In this document: positions 25,180 to 35,002 of the stretch, one piece after another
Position numbering within the stretch: position 1 is the stretch's first letter
Layout of the letters: each line of letters opens with the position of its first letter
Assembly (NCBI RefSeq): GCF_001262495.1
Contig: NZ_LGYE01000002.1
Location: 238,368 to 302,367, forward strand
DNA from: Microbacterium sp. GCS4
GTDB lineage: Bacteria > Actinomycetota > Actinomycetes > Actinomycetales > Microbacteriaceae
Direction of reading: 5' to 3'
Length of the DNA stretch: 64,000 nt
Translations under genes and position numbers: made by a program
The notes under the pieces: model-generated
The model's database searches: none
What the model was told of the DNA's origin: nothing
The model's input: the letters and a program-made list of their open reading frames with translations, nothing else

Positions 25180-26628
25180 ATGGCCACTCAACATCCGCGC
25201 ACCGAGCTCCTGCAGAACTTCATCGGCGGCGCGTTCGTCGCCGCGCGCGGCACCGGTCGGATGCCGCTGATCGACCCCGCGACCGAGGAGACCTACGGCG
25301 AACTGCCGATCTCGGACGCCTCCGACGTCGACGCGGCCTACGCCGCAGCAGCCGCGGCGTTCCCGGTGTGGCGTGACACCACGCCCGCCGACCGGCAGCT
25401 GGCGCTCTTCCGCATCGCCGACGAGATGCAGGCCCGCGCGGAGGAGTTTGCCGACCTGGAGTCGAAGGACACCGGCAAGCCGCGCGCGACGCTGGTCGCC
25501 GACGAGATCCTGCAGTCGGTCGACCAGCTGCGCTTCTTCGCGGGCGCGGCCCGGAGCCTCGAGGGTCGGGCCGCCGCGGAGTACCTCGCGGGGCACACCT
25601 CCTTCGTGCGGCGGGAGCCGATCGGCGTGATCGGCCAGGTAACGCCGTGGAACTATCCGCTGAACATGGCGGTGTGGAAGATCGCTCCCGCGCTCGCGGC
25701 GGGCAACACCGTCGTGCTCAAGCCCGCCGAGTCCACTCCGCTCACGACGCTGCTGCTCGCCGAGATCGTCGCGGTGCACACCCCGGCCGGCACACTCAAC
25801 GTCGTGCTGGGCGACCGCGAGACGGGCGTGGCCCTCGTCGAGCATCCGACCCCGCAGATGGTCGCGATCACCGGATCCGTGCGCGCGGGCATGGCGGTCG
25901 CCCGCTCGGCGGCCGCGGATGTGAAGCGCGTGCACCTCGAGCTCGGCGGCAAGGCACCTGCGATCGTGTTCCCCGATGCGGATGTCGCGAAGGCCGCCGC
26001 CGGCATCGTCACCGGCGCGTTCTTCAACGCGGGCCAGGACTGCACGGCGGCGACCCGCGTGCTCGTTCACGCCTCGCTGCACGATGAGCTCGTCTCGGCC
26101 CTCGTCGACCGCGCGAAGGCGGATGCCCGCACCGGCGGTCCGCACGAGGAGGGTGTGCTCTACGGACCGCTCAGCAGCGCGGCCCAGCTCGCCCAGGTGT
26201 CGGGCTTCGTCGACCGTCTGCCCGCGCACGCGACGGTCGTCACCGGCGGGCGCCGGCAGGGCGACACGGGCTACTTCTACGAGGCGACGATCGTCACGGG
26301 CATGCGTCAGGACGACGAGGCCGTGCAGGGCGAGATCTTCGGCCCGGTGCTCACGGTGCAGTCGTTCGAGACCGAGGAGGAGGCGCTCGCGATGGCGAAC
26401 GACGTGCCCTACGCCCTCGCCTCCTCGGTGTGGACGACCGATCACGCACGCGCCATGCGCTTCTCGCGTGACCTCGACTTCGGCTGCGTGTGGATCAACA
26501 CCCACATCCCCTTCGTCTCGGACATGCCGCACGGTGGCTTCAAGCACTCCGGGTACGGCAAGGATCTGTCGCAGTACGGCTTCGACGACTACACGCGCCT
26601 CAAGCACGTCATGACCGCGCTCGACTGA
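25180..26628 (+). CDS. Aldehyde dehydrogenase, gamma-aminobutyraldehyde dehydrogenase type
   Basis: A 482-residue NAD(P)-dependent aldehyde dehydrogenase. Visible: substrate/NAD loop GQVTPWNYPLNMAVWK, KPAEST, catalytic Glu in LELGGKAP, catalytic Cys in NAGQDCTAATR, and EIFGPVL. The C-terminal block GCVWINTHIPFVSDMPHGGFKHSGYGKDLS is characteristic of the PatD/gamma-aminobutyraldehyde and related omega-aminoaldehyde enzymes. It would oxidise the aldehyde made by the divergent amine oxidase, giving GABA or a gamma-glutamyl form. The start 25180 is favoured over 25171 because TAGCAT lies 7 nt before it (leaderless), and 25171 falls within that box. Confidence 0.9.
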   Translation: MATQHPRTELLQNFIGGAFVAARGTGRMPLIDPATEETYGELPISDASDVDAAYAAAAAAFPVWRDTTPADRQLALFRIADEMQARAEEFADLESKDTGKPRATLVADEILQSVDQLRFFAGAARSLEGRAAAEYLAGHTSFVRREPIGVIGQVTPWNYPLNMAVWKIAPALAAGNTVVLKPAESTPLTTLLLAEIVAVHTPAGTLNVVLGDRETGVALVEHPTPQMVAITGSVRAGMAVARSAAADVKRVHLELGGKAPAIVFPDADVAKAAAGIVTGAFFNAGQDCTAATRVLVHASLHDELVSALVDRAKADARTGGPHEEGVLYGPLSSAAQLAQVSGFVDRLPAHATVVTGGRRQGDTGYFYEATIVTGMRQDDEAVQGEIFGPVLTVQSFETEEEALAMANDVPYALASSVWTTDHARAMRFSRDLDFGCVWINTHIPFVSDMPHGGFKHSGYGKDLSQYGFDDYTRLKHVMTALD

Positions 26629-26716
26629 GCGCGGATCGCGGGGCTCCGGTCACGGCTCGACCAGTCAGACGCAATGTGTCTATGCTGGGTCCGACGTCGA
26701 CTCCGGGGGGACCCTC

Positions 26717-27892
26717 ATGGCACGACCGCTCGCCGGTCCGCAGACGCTGCTGCGCACGCTGAACGGACGCGCGATCCTCGAATCGCTCGCCCGCCGCGGA
26801 CCTCTCACACGCGCCGAGCTCATGACCGAGACGGGTCTCTCCCGCACCGCGGTCACCCAGGTGCTGCGGATGCTGGAGGGTTCGGAGGCCGTCGCCGCCG
26901 CCGGCGTCGACCGGGAGACGCGCGGACCCGCCGCGGGGCGCGTGTCCCTGCATCCCTCCCTCGGATACGCGGCCGCCGTGCACGTCGAGCCCTCGGCCGC
27001 GCACGTCGCGCTCGTCGATGCGACCGGCGCCGTGCGCGTGGAGACCCACGGCCCGTTCCCGCCTCTCGGCGACCGTGTGGCCCACATCGCCGAGCTGATC
27101 GAGGCCTGTCTCGCCAAGGTGAACGGACCCCTGCACGTCGCGGTCGTCGGCGTGCCGGGCATCGTCACCGCCGACGGGGCGATCCGCGACGACCAGGGCC
27201 CCGACGGCGGAGCGTTCCGAGCCGCGCTCTCCGCCAGGCTCGGCGCGGCCGTCCGGGTCGAGAACGACGTGAACCTCGCCGCTCTGGCGGAGCTCGCCGA
27301 CGGACGCGGCTCCGAGCTCGCGAGCTTCGCGCTGCTGCTGCTCGACGACGGCCTCGGCGGCGGCATCGTGATCGACGGGATGCTGCACCGGGGGTTCTCC
27401 GGCGTCGCCGGCGAGATCACGTTCCTGCCGCAGACGCCCGTGCCGATAGGCGCCCCCGTCCTCGGCGACGCCGTGGTGCGCGACCTCGCTCTCGCGCACG
27501 GACGCGACCCCGAGGAGAGCGTCCACCAGCACCTCGACGCCGCTGCCGCCGGAGACTCGGCCGCCCTCGCGATGGCGGCCGAGATGGGACGTCGTCTCAC
27601 GATCGTGGCGGGCAGCATCGCGCTCGTGCTCGACCCCGAGGCGTTCATCCTCGGCGGGCTCGCCACGCATCCCGTGCTCGTCGAGGCGGTGGAGCGGGTC
27701 GCGGACGAGTACGCCGCGCAGCTGCCGATGCGCTTCCTCGTGTCGGCGTTCGGGCCGGAGGCCCCGCTGGTGGGCGCCGTGCAGGAGTCGGCCGCCGCGC
27801 TGCGTGCGACGGTCTTCTCGCGCCTGGTCCCCTCTGTGGATCGGGGCGCGTCCCTCGAACGCGGCGCCACGGGCGCACGGTCGTCCCGATGA
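26717..27892 (+). CDS. ROK-family transcriptional regulator (NagC/XylR type)
   Basis: A 391-residue protein: N-terminal winged helix (RAILESLARRGPLTRAELMTETGLSRTAVTQVLRML) and a C-terminal ROK sugar-kinase-like domain with VVGVPGIV, VENDVNLAALAEL and a GGGIVIDGMLHRG loop. The Cys-rich zinc motif (C-x-C-G-x-x-G-C-x-E) that follows GEITFLPQ in most ROK proteins is missing and replaced by a Pro-rich stretch, so ligand sensing may differ. A promoter is plausible: TCGACC at 26657 and TATGCT at 26681. It overlaps the ChbG gene by 4 bp and heads an operon with a sugar deacetylase and a sugar symporter, which it probably regulates. Confidence 0.85.
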   Translation: MARPLAGPQTLLRTLNGRAILESLARRGPLTRAELMTETGLSRTAVTQVLRMLEGSEAVAAAGVDRETRGPAAGRVSLHPSLGYAAAVHVEPSAAHVALVDATGAVRVETHGPFPPLGDRVAHIAELIEACLAKVNGPLHVAVVGVPGIVTADGAIRDDQGPDGGAFRAALSARLGAAVRVENDVNLAALAELADGRGSELASFALLLLDDGLGGGIVIDGMLHRGFSGVAGEITFLPQTPVPIGAPVLGDAVVRDLALAHGRDPEESVHQHLDAAAAGDSAALAMAAEMGRRLTIVAGSIALVLDPEAFILGGLATHPVLVEAVERVADEYAAQLPMRFLVSAFGPEAPLVGAVQESAAALRATVFSRLVPSVDRGASLERGATGARSSR

Positions 27893-28794
27893 TCTCGGAC
27901 CTCGCCGACCGTCTGGGCCTGGCCCCCGGGGCGCGCGCGATCATCGTCAACGCCGACGACTTCGGCATGTGCCACGCCGCGAACACCGCCATCATGCAGC
28001 TGCTGCCGGCCGGACTCGTCGACTCGACGACCGTGATGGTCCCGTGCCCGTGGGCGCCGGAGGCGCTCGCGTTCGCGGCATCCCGCACCGACCTCGACGT
28101 GGGCGTGCATCTCGTGCTCACGAGCGAGTGGACGCGGTACCGCTGGCGTCCCCTGACCGGCACCGCCACGACCCTCGTCGACGGGGCGGGGTACTTCCCC
28201 GCCGAGGTGCTCGCGGTCGAGCAGGGTGCGTCAGACGCCGACGTCGCCGCCGAGATCGCGGCGCAGCTGCAGGCCGCCCTCGACGCCGGAGTCGACGTCA
28301 CGCATCTCGACAACCACATGGGCTCGGTCTACGGACTGCTCACCGGCCGCGACTTCCTCGGCCCCGTGCTCGAACTGGCGGCCCGCCACGGACTGCCCTT
28401 CCGCCTCCCGCGGACCATGGAGGGCGCGGCCGGCGACCCCGCGCTGCAGGCGACGCTCACCGAGGCCGCCGCGGCCGCCGACGCGCTCGGCGTGGAGATC
28501 GTCGATCGGCTCTGGACGCACCCCTTCGACGCGCTGCCCGGAGAGACCTACGAATGGGTGCGGGAGGGGTTCCTCGCCCTGTTGCGCGCCGTGCCGGCAG
28601 GGGTCACCGAGATCTATCTGCATCCCATGGTCGACGATGACGAGCTGCGCGCCGCGGTCGACTTCGGCGCCCAGAAGCGCGGGCATGAGCTGCGGCTGCT
28701 GAGCGACCCGATGGTGCTGCAGGCGATCGAGGAGGAGGGTCTGGTGCGCATCGGATGGCGCGATCTGCGCGACCTGCAGAGGGGAGAGCGGTGA
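27889..28794 (+). CDS. chbG: ChbG/YdjC-family carbohydrate deacetylase
   Basis: A 301-residue YdjC-like protein. The metal-binding Asp pair is in IVNADDFGMCHAAN (residues about 20-30) and the His pair in THLDNHMGSVYG (about 140). WTHPFDALPG and EIYLHPMVDDDELRA complete the active-site shell. ChbG removes an acetyl group from chitobiose or chitotriose; other members act on different N-acetyl sugars. It overlaps the ROK gene (ATGA) and the symporter gene (GTGA), so the three are translated together. The likely role is deacetylation of an imported N-acetylated oligosaccharide. Confidence 0.87.
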   Translation: MISDLADRLGLAPGARAIIVNADDFGMCHAANTAIMQLLPAGLVDSTTVMVPCPWAPEALAFAASRTDLDVGVHLVLTSEWTRYRWRPLTGTATTLVDGAGYFPAEVLAVEQGASDADVAAEIAAQLQAALDAGVDVTHLDNHMGSVYGLLTGRDFLGPVLELAARHGLPFRLPRTMEGAAGDPALQATLTEAAAAADALGVEIVDRLWTHPFDALPGETYEWVREGFLALLRAVPAGVTEIYLHPMVDDDELRAAVDFGAQKRGHELRLLSDPMVLQAIEEEGLVRIGWRDLRDLQRGER

Positions 28795-30125
28795 GCTCGC
28801 TCACGACGCGCCTGCGCGATCGACGGCTCGATGCCGCCCCCACCCGCGCTCAGGCCCTGGCCTTCGGCGCCTCGGGATTTCCGACGCAGCTCATGGCGCA
28901 GACGTTCTCGGCGTTCGTCGTCTACTTCTACGTCACCCACCTCGGTGTCGCGCCGGCCTGGGTCGCGGCGGCCATGATCGCCCACGGGGTGCTGAACGCG
29001 GTGCTGAACCCGGTCGTCGGGGCGCTGTCCGACCGCATCCGCACGCCCTGGGGCCGACGCATCCCGTGGATCGGGATCGGCATCGTGCCGCTGGTCGTGG
29101 CCTTCGCCCTCGTGTGGATGCCGCCGGCCCTGCCGACCGCAGGGCTCATCGTCTGGTTCCTCGTGGTCGTCGCCGTGTACGACATCGCCTTCGTCGTGGT
29201 CGTGCTCAACGTCTCGGCGCTGTTTCCCGAGATCTTCCGCACCACCGAGGAGCGCGCCCGCGGCAACGTGCCACGGCAGATCTTCGCGATCCTCGGAATG
29301 GTGCTGGGCACGGCCGGCGCCCCCGCCCTGTACGGCTGGATCGGCTGGCCCGGGATGGCGATCGTGCTCGCGATCGTGTGCCTCGGGATGCTGGTCTGGT
29401 CGTTCGCGGGCGGCATGGTCGAGCGGCGCGTGCCCGAGGCGTCGTCCGAGGCGATGCGCTGGGGCGACCAGCTGCGGTACACGTTCGCGAACCGGGCCTT
29501 CGTGCCGTATGTGCTCGGCTCGCTGTGCGTGCAGACGTCGATCGCCGTGATCCTCGCCGCCATCCCGTTCTACGTGCGCTACTCGCTGCACGCCGCCGAG
29601 AGCGAGGGGAGCCTGCTGCTCGGGGCGATCTTCGTCACCGCAATCCCGTCGATCGTGCTGTGGAGTGCGGTCGTGCGCCGCACCTCGCCGCGCACCGCCC
29701 TGCTGTGGAGCGTGGCCGTGTTCGGCGTCGCCGTGCTCGGCTATCTGCTGCCGTCGAGCGTGCTCGCCGCGGCGCTCGTGGGCGTCGCCGTCGGCGTCGG
29801 GGTGGGAGGACTGCTGCAGCTGCTCGAGGTCGTGCTCGCGCAGATCATCGACGAGGATGCCGTCCGCACCGGGCACCGCCGCGAGGGGGCCTACTTCGGC
29901 ATCAACGGCTTCGTGGTGCGCGGCTCGGTTGTGCTGCAGGCCGTCGTCGCGGCGGCCGTGCTCACGGCATCCGGGTTCGACGCGGGTCTCGGCGACGCCC
30001 AGCCCGAGTCCGTCGACGGCGGCATCCGGATCATGGTCGCGGTCGTGCCGCTCGTGTTCACGGTGCTCGCGTGGCTGTGCTTCTGGCTCTACCCGATCCG
30101 CGCGCGCGACGTCCCCGGTCGCTGA
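28791..30125 (+). CDS. GPH-type sugar:cation symporter (MFS_2)
   Basis: A 444-residue membrane protein with about 12 predicted helices. The N-terminal half holds FGASGFPTQLMAQTFSAFVVYFYV and then NPVVGALSDRIRTPWGRRIPWI, the loop 2-3 motif diagnostic of the glycoside-pentoside-hexuronide family (D-R-x-x-T-x-W-G-R-R-x-P). EEGA-like REGAYFGINGF is in the second half, matching the conserved E-G-x-Y/F-G motif. It should import an oligosaccharide with Na+ or H+. The GTG start follows GGGGAGAG and overlaps the chbG stop. Downstream lie the inverted repeats at 30141-30270 that may end transcription. Confidence 0.88.
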   Translation: MSSLTTRLRDRRLDAAPTRAQALAFGASGFPTQLMAQTFSAFVVYFYVTHLGVAPAWVAAAMIAHGVLNAVLNPVVGALSDRIRTPWGRRIPWIGIGIVPLVVAFALVWMPPALPTAGLIVWFLVVVAVYDIAFVVVVLNVSALFPEIFRTTEERARGNVPRQIFAILGMVLGTAGAPALYGWIGWPGMAIVLAIVCLGMLVWSFAGGMVERRVPEASSEAMRWGDQLRYTFANRAFVPYVLGSLCVQTSIAVILAAIPFYVRYSLHAAESEGSLLLGAIFVTAIPSIVLWSAVVRRTSPRTALLWSVAVFGVAVLGYLLPSSVLAAALVGVAVGVGVGGLLQLLEVVLAQIIDEDAVRTGHRREGAYFGINGFVVRGSVVLQAVVAAAVLTASGFDAGLGDAQPESVDGGIRIMVAVVPLVFTVLAWLCFWLYPIRARDVPGR

Positions 30126-30140
30126 GCGAGCCGAGCGCCC

Positions 30141-30270
30141 CGGTCGTTGAGCGAGGAGCGAAGCGACGAGACGAAACGGGTCCGGACGCGTTTCGTCTCG
30201 CTGCGCTCGCTCAACGACCGGGGAGGCGTTTCCGGTCGTTGAGCGAGGAGCGAAGCGACGAGACGAAACG
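30141..30270. repeat. Three copies of a REP-like repeat (two direct, one inverted)
   Basis: Copies at 30141-30178 (+), 30189-30220 (inverted) and 30232-30270 (+). Each reads GGTCGTTGAGCGAG, then a GCG/GAAGCGA segment, then GACGAAACG. Neighbouring copies in opposite orientation form a long hairpin of about 30 bp per arm between the symporter and galE genes, which are convergent. The same family recurs at 36954-36986, 40424-40510 and 59764-59926. It looks like a bacterial REP/BIME-type element; no transposase is nearby. Confidence 0.85.
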
Positions 30271-30286
30271 CCCCGGCCAGCGTCGC

Positions 30287-31264
30287 TCAGCTCGCGCGGC
30301 GGCGGGCCTCCCAGCCCGTGCGGACCATCTCGTCGACCGAGTACCGCATCTTCCAGTCCAGGTCGCGTGCGGCGAGCTCGCCCGTCGCCACGATCCGGTC
30401 GGGGTCGCCCGGGCGTCGGGGGCCGATCTCGGGGGCGAAGTCGATGCCGGTGACCCGCGCCACGGCATCCATGATCTGCTTCACGCTCAGCCCGTCGCCG
30501 GAGCCGAGGTTGTAGGCGGGCTCGACGTGCTCGCCTGCCGCGAGCCGCTGCGCGGCGGCGACGTGCGCGGCCGCGATGTCGCCGACGTGCACGTAGTCGC
30601 GCACGTTCGTGCCGTCCTCCGTGGCGTAGTCGTCTCCGAAGATCTTCGGGGTGCGGCCGTCGAGCAGCGCCTCGAACACGATCGGGAACAGGTTGTGCGG
30701 GCTCACGTCGTACACGGTCGGGTCCGCCGAGCCCACGACGTTGAAGTACCGCAGCGAGGTGTGGCGCAGCGGGGCATCCGAGTCCGCCGTCGCGACCGCC
30801 TGGTCGCGCAGCAGCCATTCGCCGATGAGCTTGGACTCGCCGTAGGGGCTGGCCGGGCGCTTCGCGGTGTCCTCGACGACGAGGGGCACGTCCGGGGTGC
30901 CGAACACGGCCGCGGACGACGAGAACACGATGTTCTGCACGCCGACGGCCTGCATGGCCTCGAGGATCACGCGCGTGCCCTCGACGTTCTGCGCGTAGGT
31001 GTGCAGGGGGCGCTGCACCGAGACGCCCGCGTACTTGTAGCCGGCGACGTGGATCACGCCCTCCGCGCGGTACTCCCGCAGTGTGCTCTCGACGAGGTCG
31101 CGATCGAGGATGCTGCCGCGCACGAACGGCACGCCCTCGGGGGCGAACGACGCGACGCCGCTGGAGAGGTCGTCGATGATCACGGGGTCGAGGCCTGCTC
31201 CGGCGAGGGCGCGGACGACGTGGGCTCCGATGTAGCCGGCGCCGCCGGTGACGATCCAGGACAT
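30287..31264 (-). CDS. galE: UDP-glucose 4-epimerase
   Basis: A 325-residue short-chain dehydrogenase/epimerase. The NAD-binding motif VTGGAGYIGAHV is at residues 4-15, the catalytic S-x-n-Y-x-x-x-K is at SSSAAVFG and YGESKLIGEW, and NLGSGDGLSVKQIMDAVARV is the C-terminal galactose-epimerase block. It interconverts UDP-glucose and UDP-galactose in the Leloir pathway. The start 31264 follows GAGAGGA. It lies 89 bp downstream of galK on the same strand and is probably the last gene of a galT-galK-galE operon. Length is normal. Confidence 0.95.
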   Translation of the reverse strand: MSWIVTGGAGYIGAHVVRALAGAGLDPVIIDDLSSGVASFAPEGVPFVRGSILDRDLVESTLREYRAEGVIHVAGYKYAGVSVQRPLHTYAQNVEGTRVILEAMQAVGVQNIVFSSSAAVFGTPDVPLVVEDTAKRPASPYGESKLIGEWLLRDQAVATADSDAPLRHTSLRYFNVVGSADPTVYDVSPHNLFPIVFEALLDGRTPKIFGDDYATEDGTNVRDYVHVGDIAAAHVAAAQRLAAGEHVEPAYNLGSGDGLSVKQIMDAVARVTGIDFAPEIGPRRPGDPDRIVATGELAARDLDWKMRYSVDEMVRTGWEARRRAS

Positions 31265-31353
31265 GTGTTCCTCTCCTGCCGCGCTGCGCGGCTCAGGACG
31301 ATTCTTCCAGGTGTCCCGCGGGCGACCGTCGGGTCTGCACCCAGGTGCCCGTG

Positions 31354-32540
<1,187 letters not shown>

Positions 32541-32544
<4 letters not shown>

Positions 32545-33743
32545 GCCCTGACCTCGGGGATGCTCTCGACCGCCGCGCGCAGACGTGCGGCGCCCTGCTC
32601 GGGTGCGACCTCGGCGGCCCAGGCGCCCATCGCCGCCTCCGACCCGGCCAGGAACTTGAGCTTGTCGGCCGCGCGACGCGGGCTCGTGAGCTGAAGGTGC
32701 AGGCGCACGCTGTCGCGCCCGCGGCGGACCGGGGCCTGATGCCAGGCGGCGATGTACGGGGTGGGGGTGTCGTACAGGGCGTCCACGCCTCGCAGCAGGC
32801 GCAGGTACAGGGGTGCGAGCTCGTCGCGCTCGGCATCCGTCGTCTCGGCGAGGTCGGCGACGTGCCGGTGCGGCATGAGGTGCACCTCGAGGGGCCAGCG
32901 CGCCGCGAAGGGCACGAACGCGGTCCAGTGCTCGCCGCGCAGCACGACGCGCTCGGAGCGCTGCTCGAACTCGAGGATGCGGGAGAACAGGTCGGCGCCG
33001 GTGCGCTCGATGCTCTCCAGCACGCGCGTCGTGCGCGGGGTCACGTACGGGTAGGCGTAGATCTGGCCGTGCGGATGCGGGAGCGTGACGCCGATCGCCT
33101 CGCCGCGGTTCTCGAACGGGAACACCTGCTCGATTCCGGGCAGGGAGGAGAGAGCGGCCGTGCGGTCGGCCCACGCCTCGATCACGGTGCGCGCACGGGT
33201 GACCGACTGCGTGCCGAACGACCCGGTGTGCTCGGGGCTGAAGCACACGACCTCGCAGCGTCCGACCGAGGTGCGGGTGCGGCCGAGGCCGAGTGCCTCG
33301 AGATCGTCGAGTCCGCGCGGGGGATTGCTCGCTGCGGGTGCTCCGTCGAGCGCGTCGGCGAGCGCGGGGCCGAATGAGGGGGAGCGGTTCTCGAACACGG
33401 CGACGTCGTACAGCGACGGGATCTCGGACGGGTTCGTCGCGCTCTGCGGGGCGAGAGGATCGGCGTCGGCGCTCGGCATCATCACGCGGTTCTGCCGGTT
33501 CGCGGCGACCGTGATCCAGTCCCCGGAGAGCACGTCGAGTCGCATCGTCGCGGTCTCGCCGCGGGCATCGAGCACGCGGGAGTCGATCGCGCGCTCGGGG
33601 CCGAGGGTCGTGCCGGGGTCGTCGAAGTACAGCAGTTCGCGTCCGTCGGCGAGCGTCGTCGCGCGCTTCACGACTCCGGCCCGGAGCATCTGGGGCTGCA
33701 CAGCGGCGCTGGTCGCCGTGCGGTTCTCCGGAGAATCTGGCAT
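32541..33743 (-). CDS. galT: Galactose-1-phosphate uridylyltransferase
   Basis: A 400-residue GalT. The nucleotidylation site is in VTLPHPHGQIYAYPYV (H-P-H-G-Q, the second His forms the UMP adduct). The zinc-binding and substrate-binding segments are around FENRSPSFG and HLMPHRHVADLAE. It moves UMP from UDP-glucose to galactose-1-phosphate. The start 33743 gives a normal N-terminus (MPDSPENRT). It lies within a palindromic operator (33742-33757), so the divergent LacI-type protein would block initiation directly. No strong Shine-Dalgarno was seen. Confidence 0.93.
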
Positions 33744-33757
33744 GTTCACGTCAACAT
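33742..33757. promoter_or_regulatory. LacI-type operator 1 overlapping the galT start
   Basis: ATGTTCACGTCAACAT is an inverted repeat centred on ACGT with arms ATGTT/AACAT and one C/C mismatch pair. It shares the core ACGTCAACA with the second site 31 bp away, a distance of about three DNA turns. It covers the galT start codon. Binding by the protein of the divergent gene at 33824 is inferred. Confidence 0.65.
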
Positions 33758-33772
33758 GGTACGCATGGGGGC

Positions 33773-33788
33773 GTGGTAACGTCAACAC
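33773..33788. promoter_or_regulatory. LacI-type operator 2 between galT and the LacI-family gene
   Basis: GTGGTAACGTCAACAC contains the same ACGTCAACA core (33779-33787) as the site at 33742-33757, in the same orientation, with a symmetric GTT-ACGT-AAC-like arrangement. The pair spans the divergent promoter region of galT and the regulator gene, as expected for cooperative repression and autoregulation. Confidence 0.6.
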
Positions 33789-33823
33789 ACCGGAGTTGTG
33801 GCGGCGGAGCGGAGGTGCCTCGA

Positions 33824-34837
33824 GTGGACGACGGTTCCGTGCACCCGCCGCGATCGCCCGACGCTCGGCCCACCTCGGCGCGCGTCTCGATGGCGACCGT
33901 CGCCGCGGCCGCCGGCGTCTCGGGTCAGACGGTCTCCCGCGTCGTGAACGGCAGCCCGCGGGTCGATCCCGAGACGCGCATGCGCGTCGAACGGGCCATG
34001 GCCGACCTCGGCTACCGCCCGCACCGCGCTGCGCGCGCCCTGCGCACCGGACGCTCGCACACGATCGGTCTCGTCGTCACGACACTCGCCACCGTGGGCA
34101 ACTCGCGCATGCTGCAGGCCACGGCCGAAGCAGCGGCCGAACGGGGGTACGCCCTCATGCTCGTGACCGCGGGCGACTCGGTCGCTGAGGCGTTCGCGCG
34201 CCTCGCCGAGCAGGAGGTCGACGGCGCGCTCGTGCTCAACGAGGCATCGGCGCTCGTCCCCGCGGCGCAGCGCCCCGCCGATCTGCGCCTCGTGGTCGTC
34301 GATGCCCCGGCGGACGACGGTCTCGTCGTCGTGCACAGCGATCACGCGGGGGGAGCCGCCGCCGCGACCGCGCACCTGCTCGACAGCGGCCACGCGACGG
34401 TGCACCATCTCGCGGGCCCGGCGGATTCCTTCGCGGCGGCCGAGCGCGAGCGCGGATGGCGCGAGACCCTGCAGGCTGCGGGCGCCGCGGTGTCGCCGGT
34501 CGTACGGGGGGACTGGTCGGCGGACGCGGGGTACGCGGCGGGGGATGCGCTCGCCTCGGCATCCGCGGTGTTCTGCGCGAACGACCAGATGGCGCTGGGC
34601 CTGCTGCGGGCGCTCGCCGAAGCGGGGCGACGGGTGCCCGCGGATGTCGCGGTGATCGGCTTCGACGACGTGCCGGAGGCGGCGAACTTCCGCCCTCCGC
34701 TCACGACCGTCCGGCAGGACTTCACCGCGCTCGCGCATCGTGCCGTGGACCTGCTCGTCGCAGAGATAGAGGGTGCCGACGCCCCGGCATCCACCGTCGT
34801 CCCGACTGTCCTGGTCGAGCGCGCCAGCATCCGCTGA
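33824..34837 (+). CDS. LacI-family transcriptional regulator of the galactose genes
   Basis: A 337-residue LacI/GalR protein. The N-terminal helix-turn-helix is ATVAAAAGVSGQTVSRVVNGSPRVDPETRMRV, with the hinge helix GYRPHRAARAL. The periplasmic-binding-protein-like domain follows (TIGLVV, DGALVL, VIGFDDVPEAANFRPPLTTVRQDF). The start GTG 33824 is chosen for GGAGG 8 nt upstream. It is divergent from galT, and two related palindromes lie between them, so it probably represses galTKE until a galactoside binds. The conserved hinge and FDD motif are intact. Confidence 0.9.
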   Translation: MDDGSVHPPRSPDARPTSARVSMATVAAAAGVSGQTVSRVVNGSPRVDPETRMRVERAMADLGYRPHRAARALRTGRSHTIGLVVTTLATVGNSRMLQATAEAAAERGYALMLVTAGDSVAEAFARLAEQEVDGALVLNEASALVPAAQRPADLRLVVVDAPADDGLVVVHSDHAGGAAAATAHLLDSGHATVHHLAGPADSFAAAERERGWRETLQAAGAAVSPVVRGDWSADAGYAAGDALASASAVFCANDQMALGLLRALAEAGRRVPADVAVIGFDDVPEAANFRPPLTTVRQDFTALAHRAVDLLVAEIEGADAPASTVVPTVLVERASIR

Positions 34838-34838
34838 T

Positions 34839-34896
34839 TCGAAAGATCGAAAACGCTCCGGAAGGGCCCGCTTCCGATGCGTTTTCCATCTTTCGA
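34839..34896. repeat. Long hairpin of the AGATGGAAAACGC palindrome family, possible terminator
   Basis: The 18-bp arms at 34839-34856 and 34879-34896 match at 17 of 18 positions. A second inner stem CGGAAG/CTTCCG closes the loop. It begins 2 bp after the LacI-family stop, so it could end that transcript, although there is no T-run. The arm carries the GATNGAAAACGC core found in the palindromes at 43374, 44469 and 47803. Confidence 0.7.
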
Positions 34897-34911
34897 GACG
34901 TGACGTGGAGC

Positions 34912-34925
34912 GGAGAGCGTTTTCC
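34912..34925. promoter_or_regulatory. Probable LacI-family operator A upstream of the sugar-catabolic operon
   Basis: GGAGAGCGTTTTCC is a near palindrome (GGARAGCGTTTWCC pattern) about 85 bp before the dehydrogenase start. A second copy with the same pattern lies 54 bp downstream. Such AAGCGTTT-centred sites are typical for LacI regulators of sugar operons in this group. The likely binder is the LacI protein encoded at 38256-39314. Confidence 0.5.
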
Positions 34926-34965
34926 CAGAACGCTTGCGCTCCGCCCCGAGCCATGAGATCGTGCT

Positions 34966-34979
34966 GGAAAGCGTTTACC
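34966..34979. promoter_or_regulatory. Probable LacI-family operator B upstream of the sugar-catabolic operon
   Basis: GGAAAGCGTTTACC is the partner of the site at 34912-34925 and lies 24 bp before ATG 35003, where a bound repressor would block transcription. The two sites are spaced about five DNA turns apart, on the same face of the helix. Confidence 0.55.
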
Positions 34980-35002
34980 CAGATTCACAGAACGGACCAC
35001 GC

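Noticed and set aside
34839..34896. Reading the GAAAACGC arms of this hairpin as extra LacI operators
   Set aside because: They resemble half of the GGRRAGCGTTTWCC motif, but the arms belong to a repeat family found far from any LacI gene.
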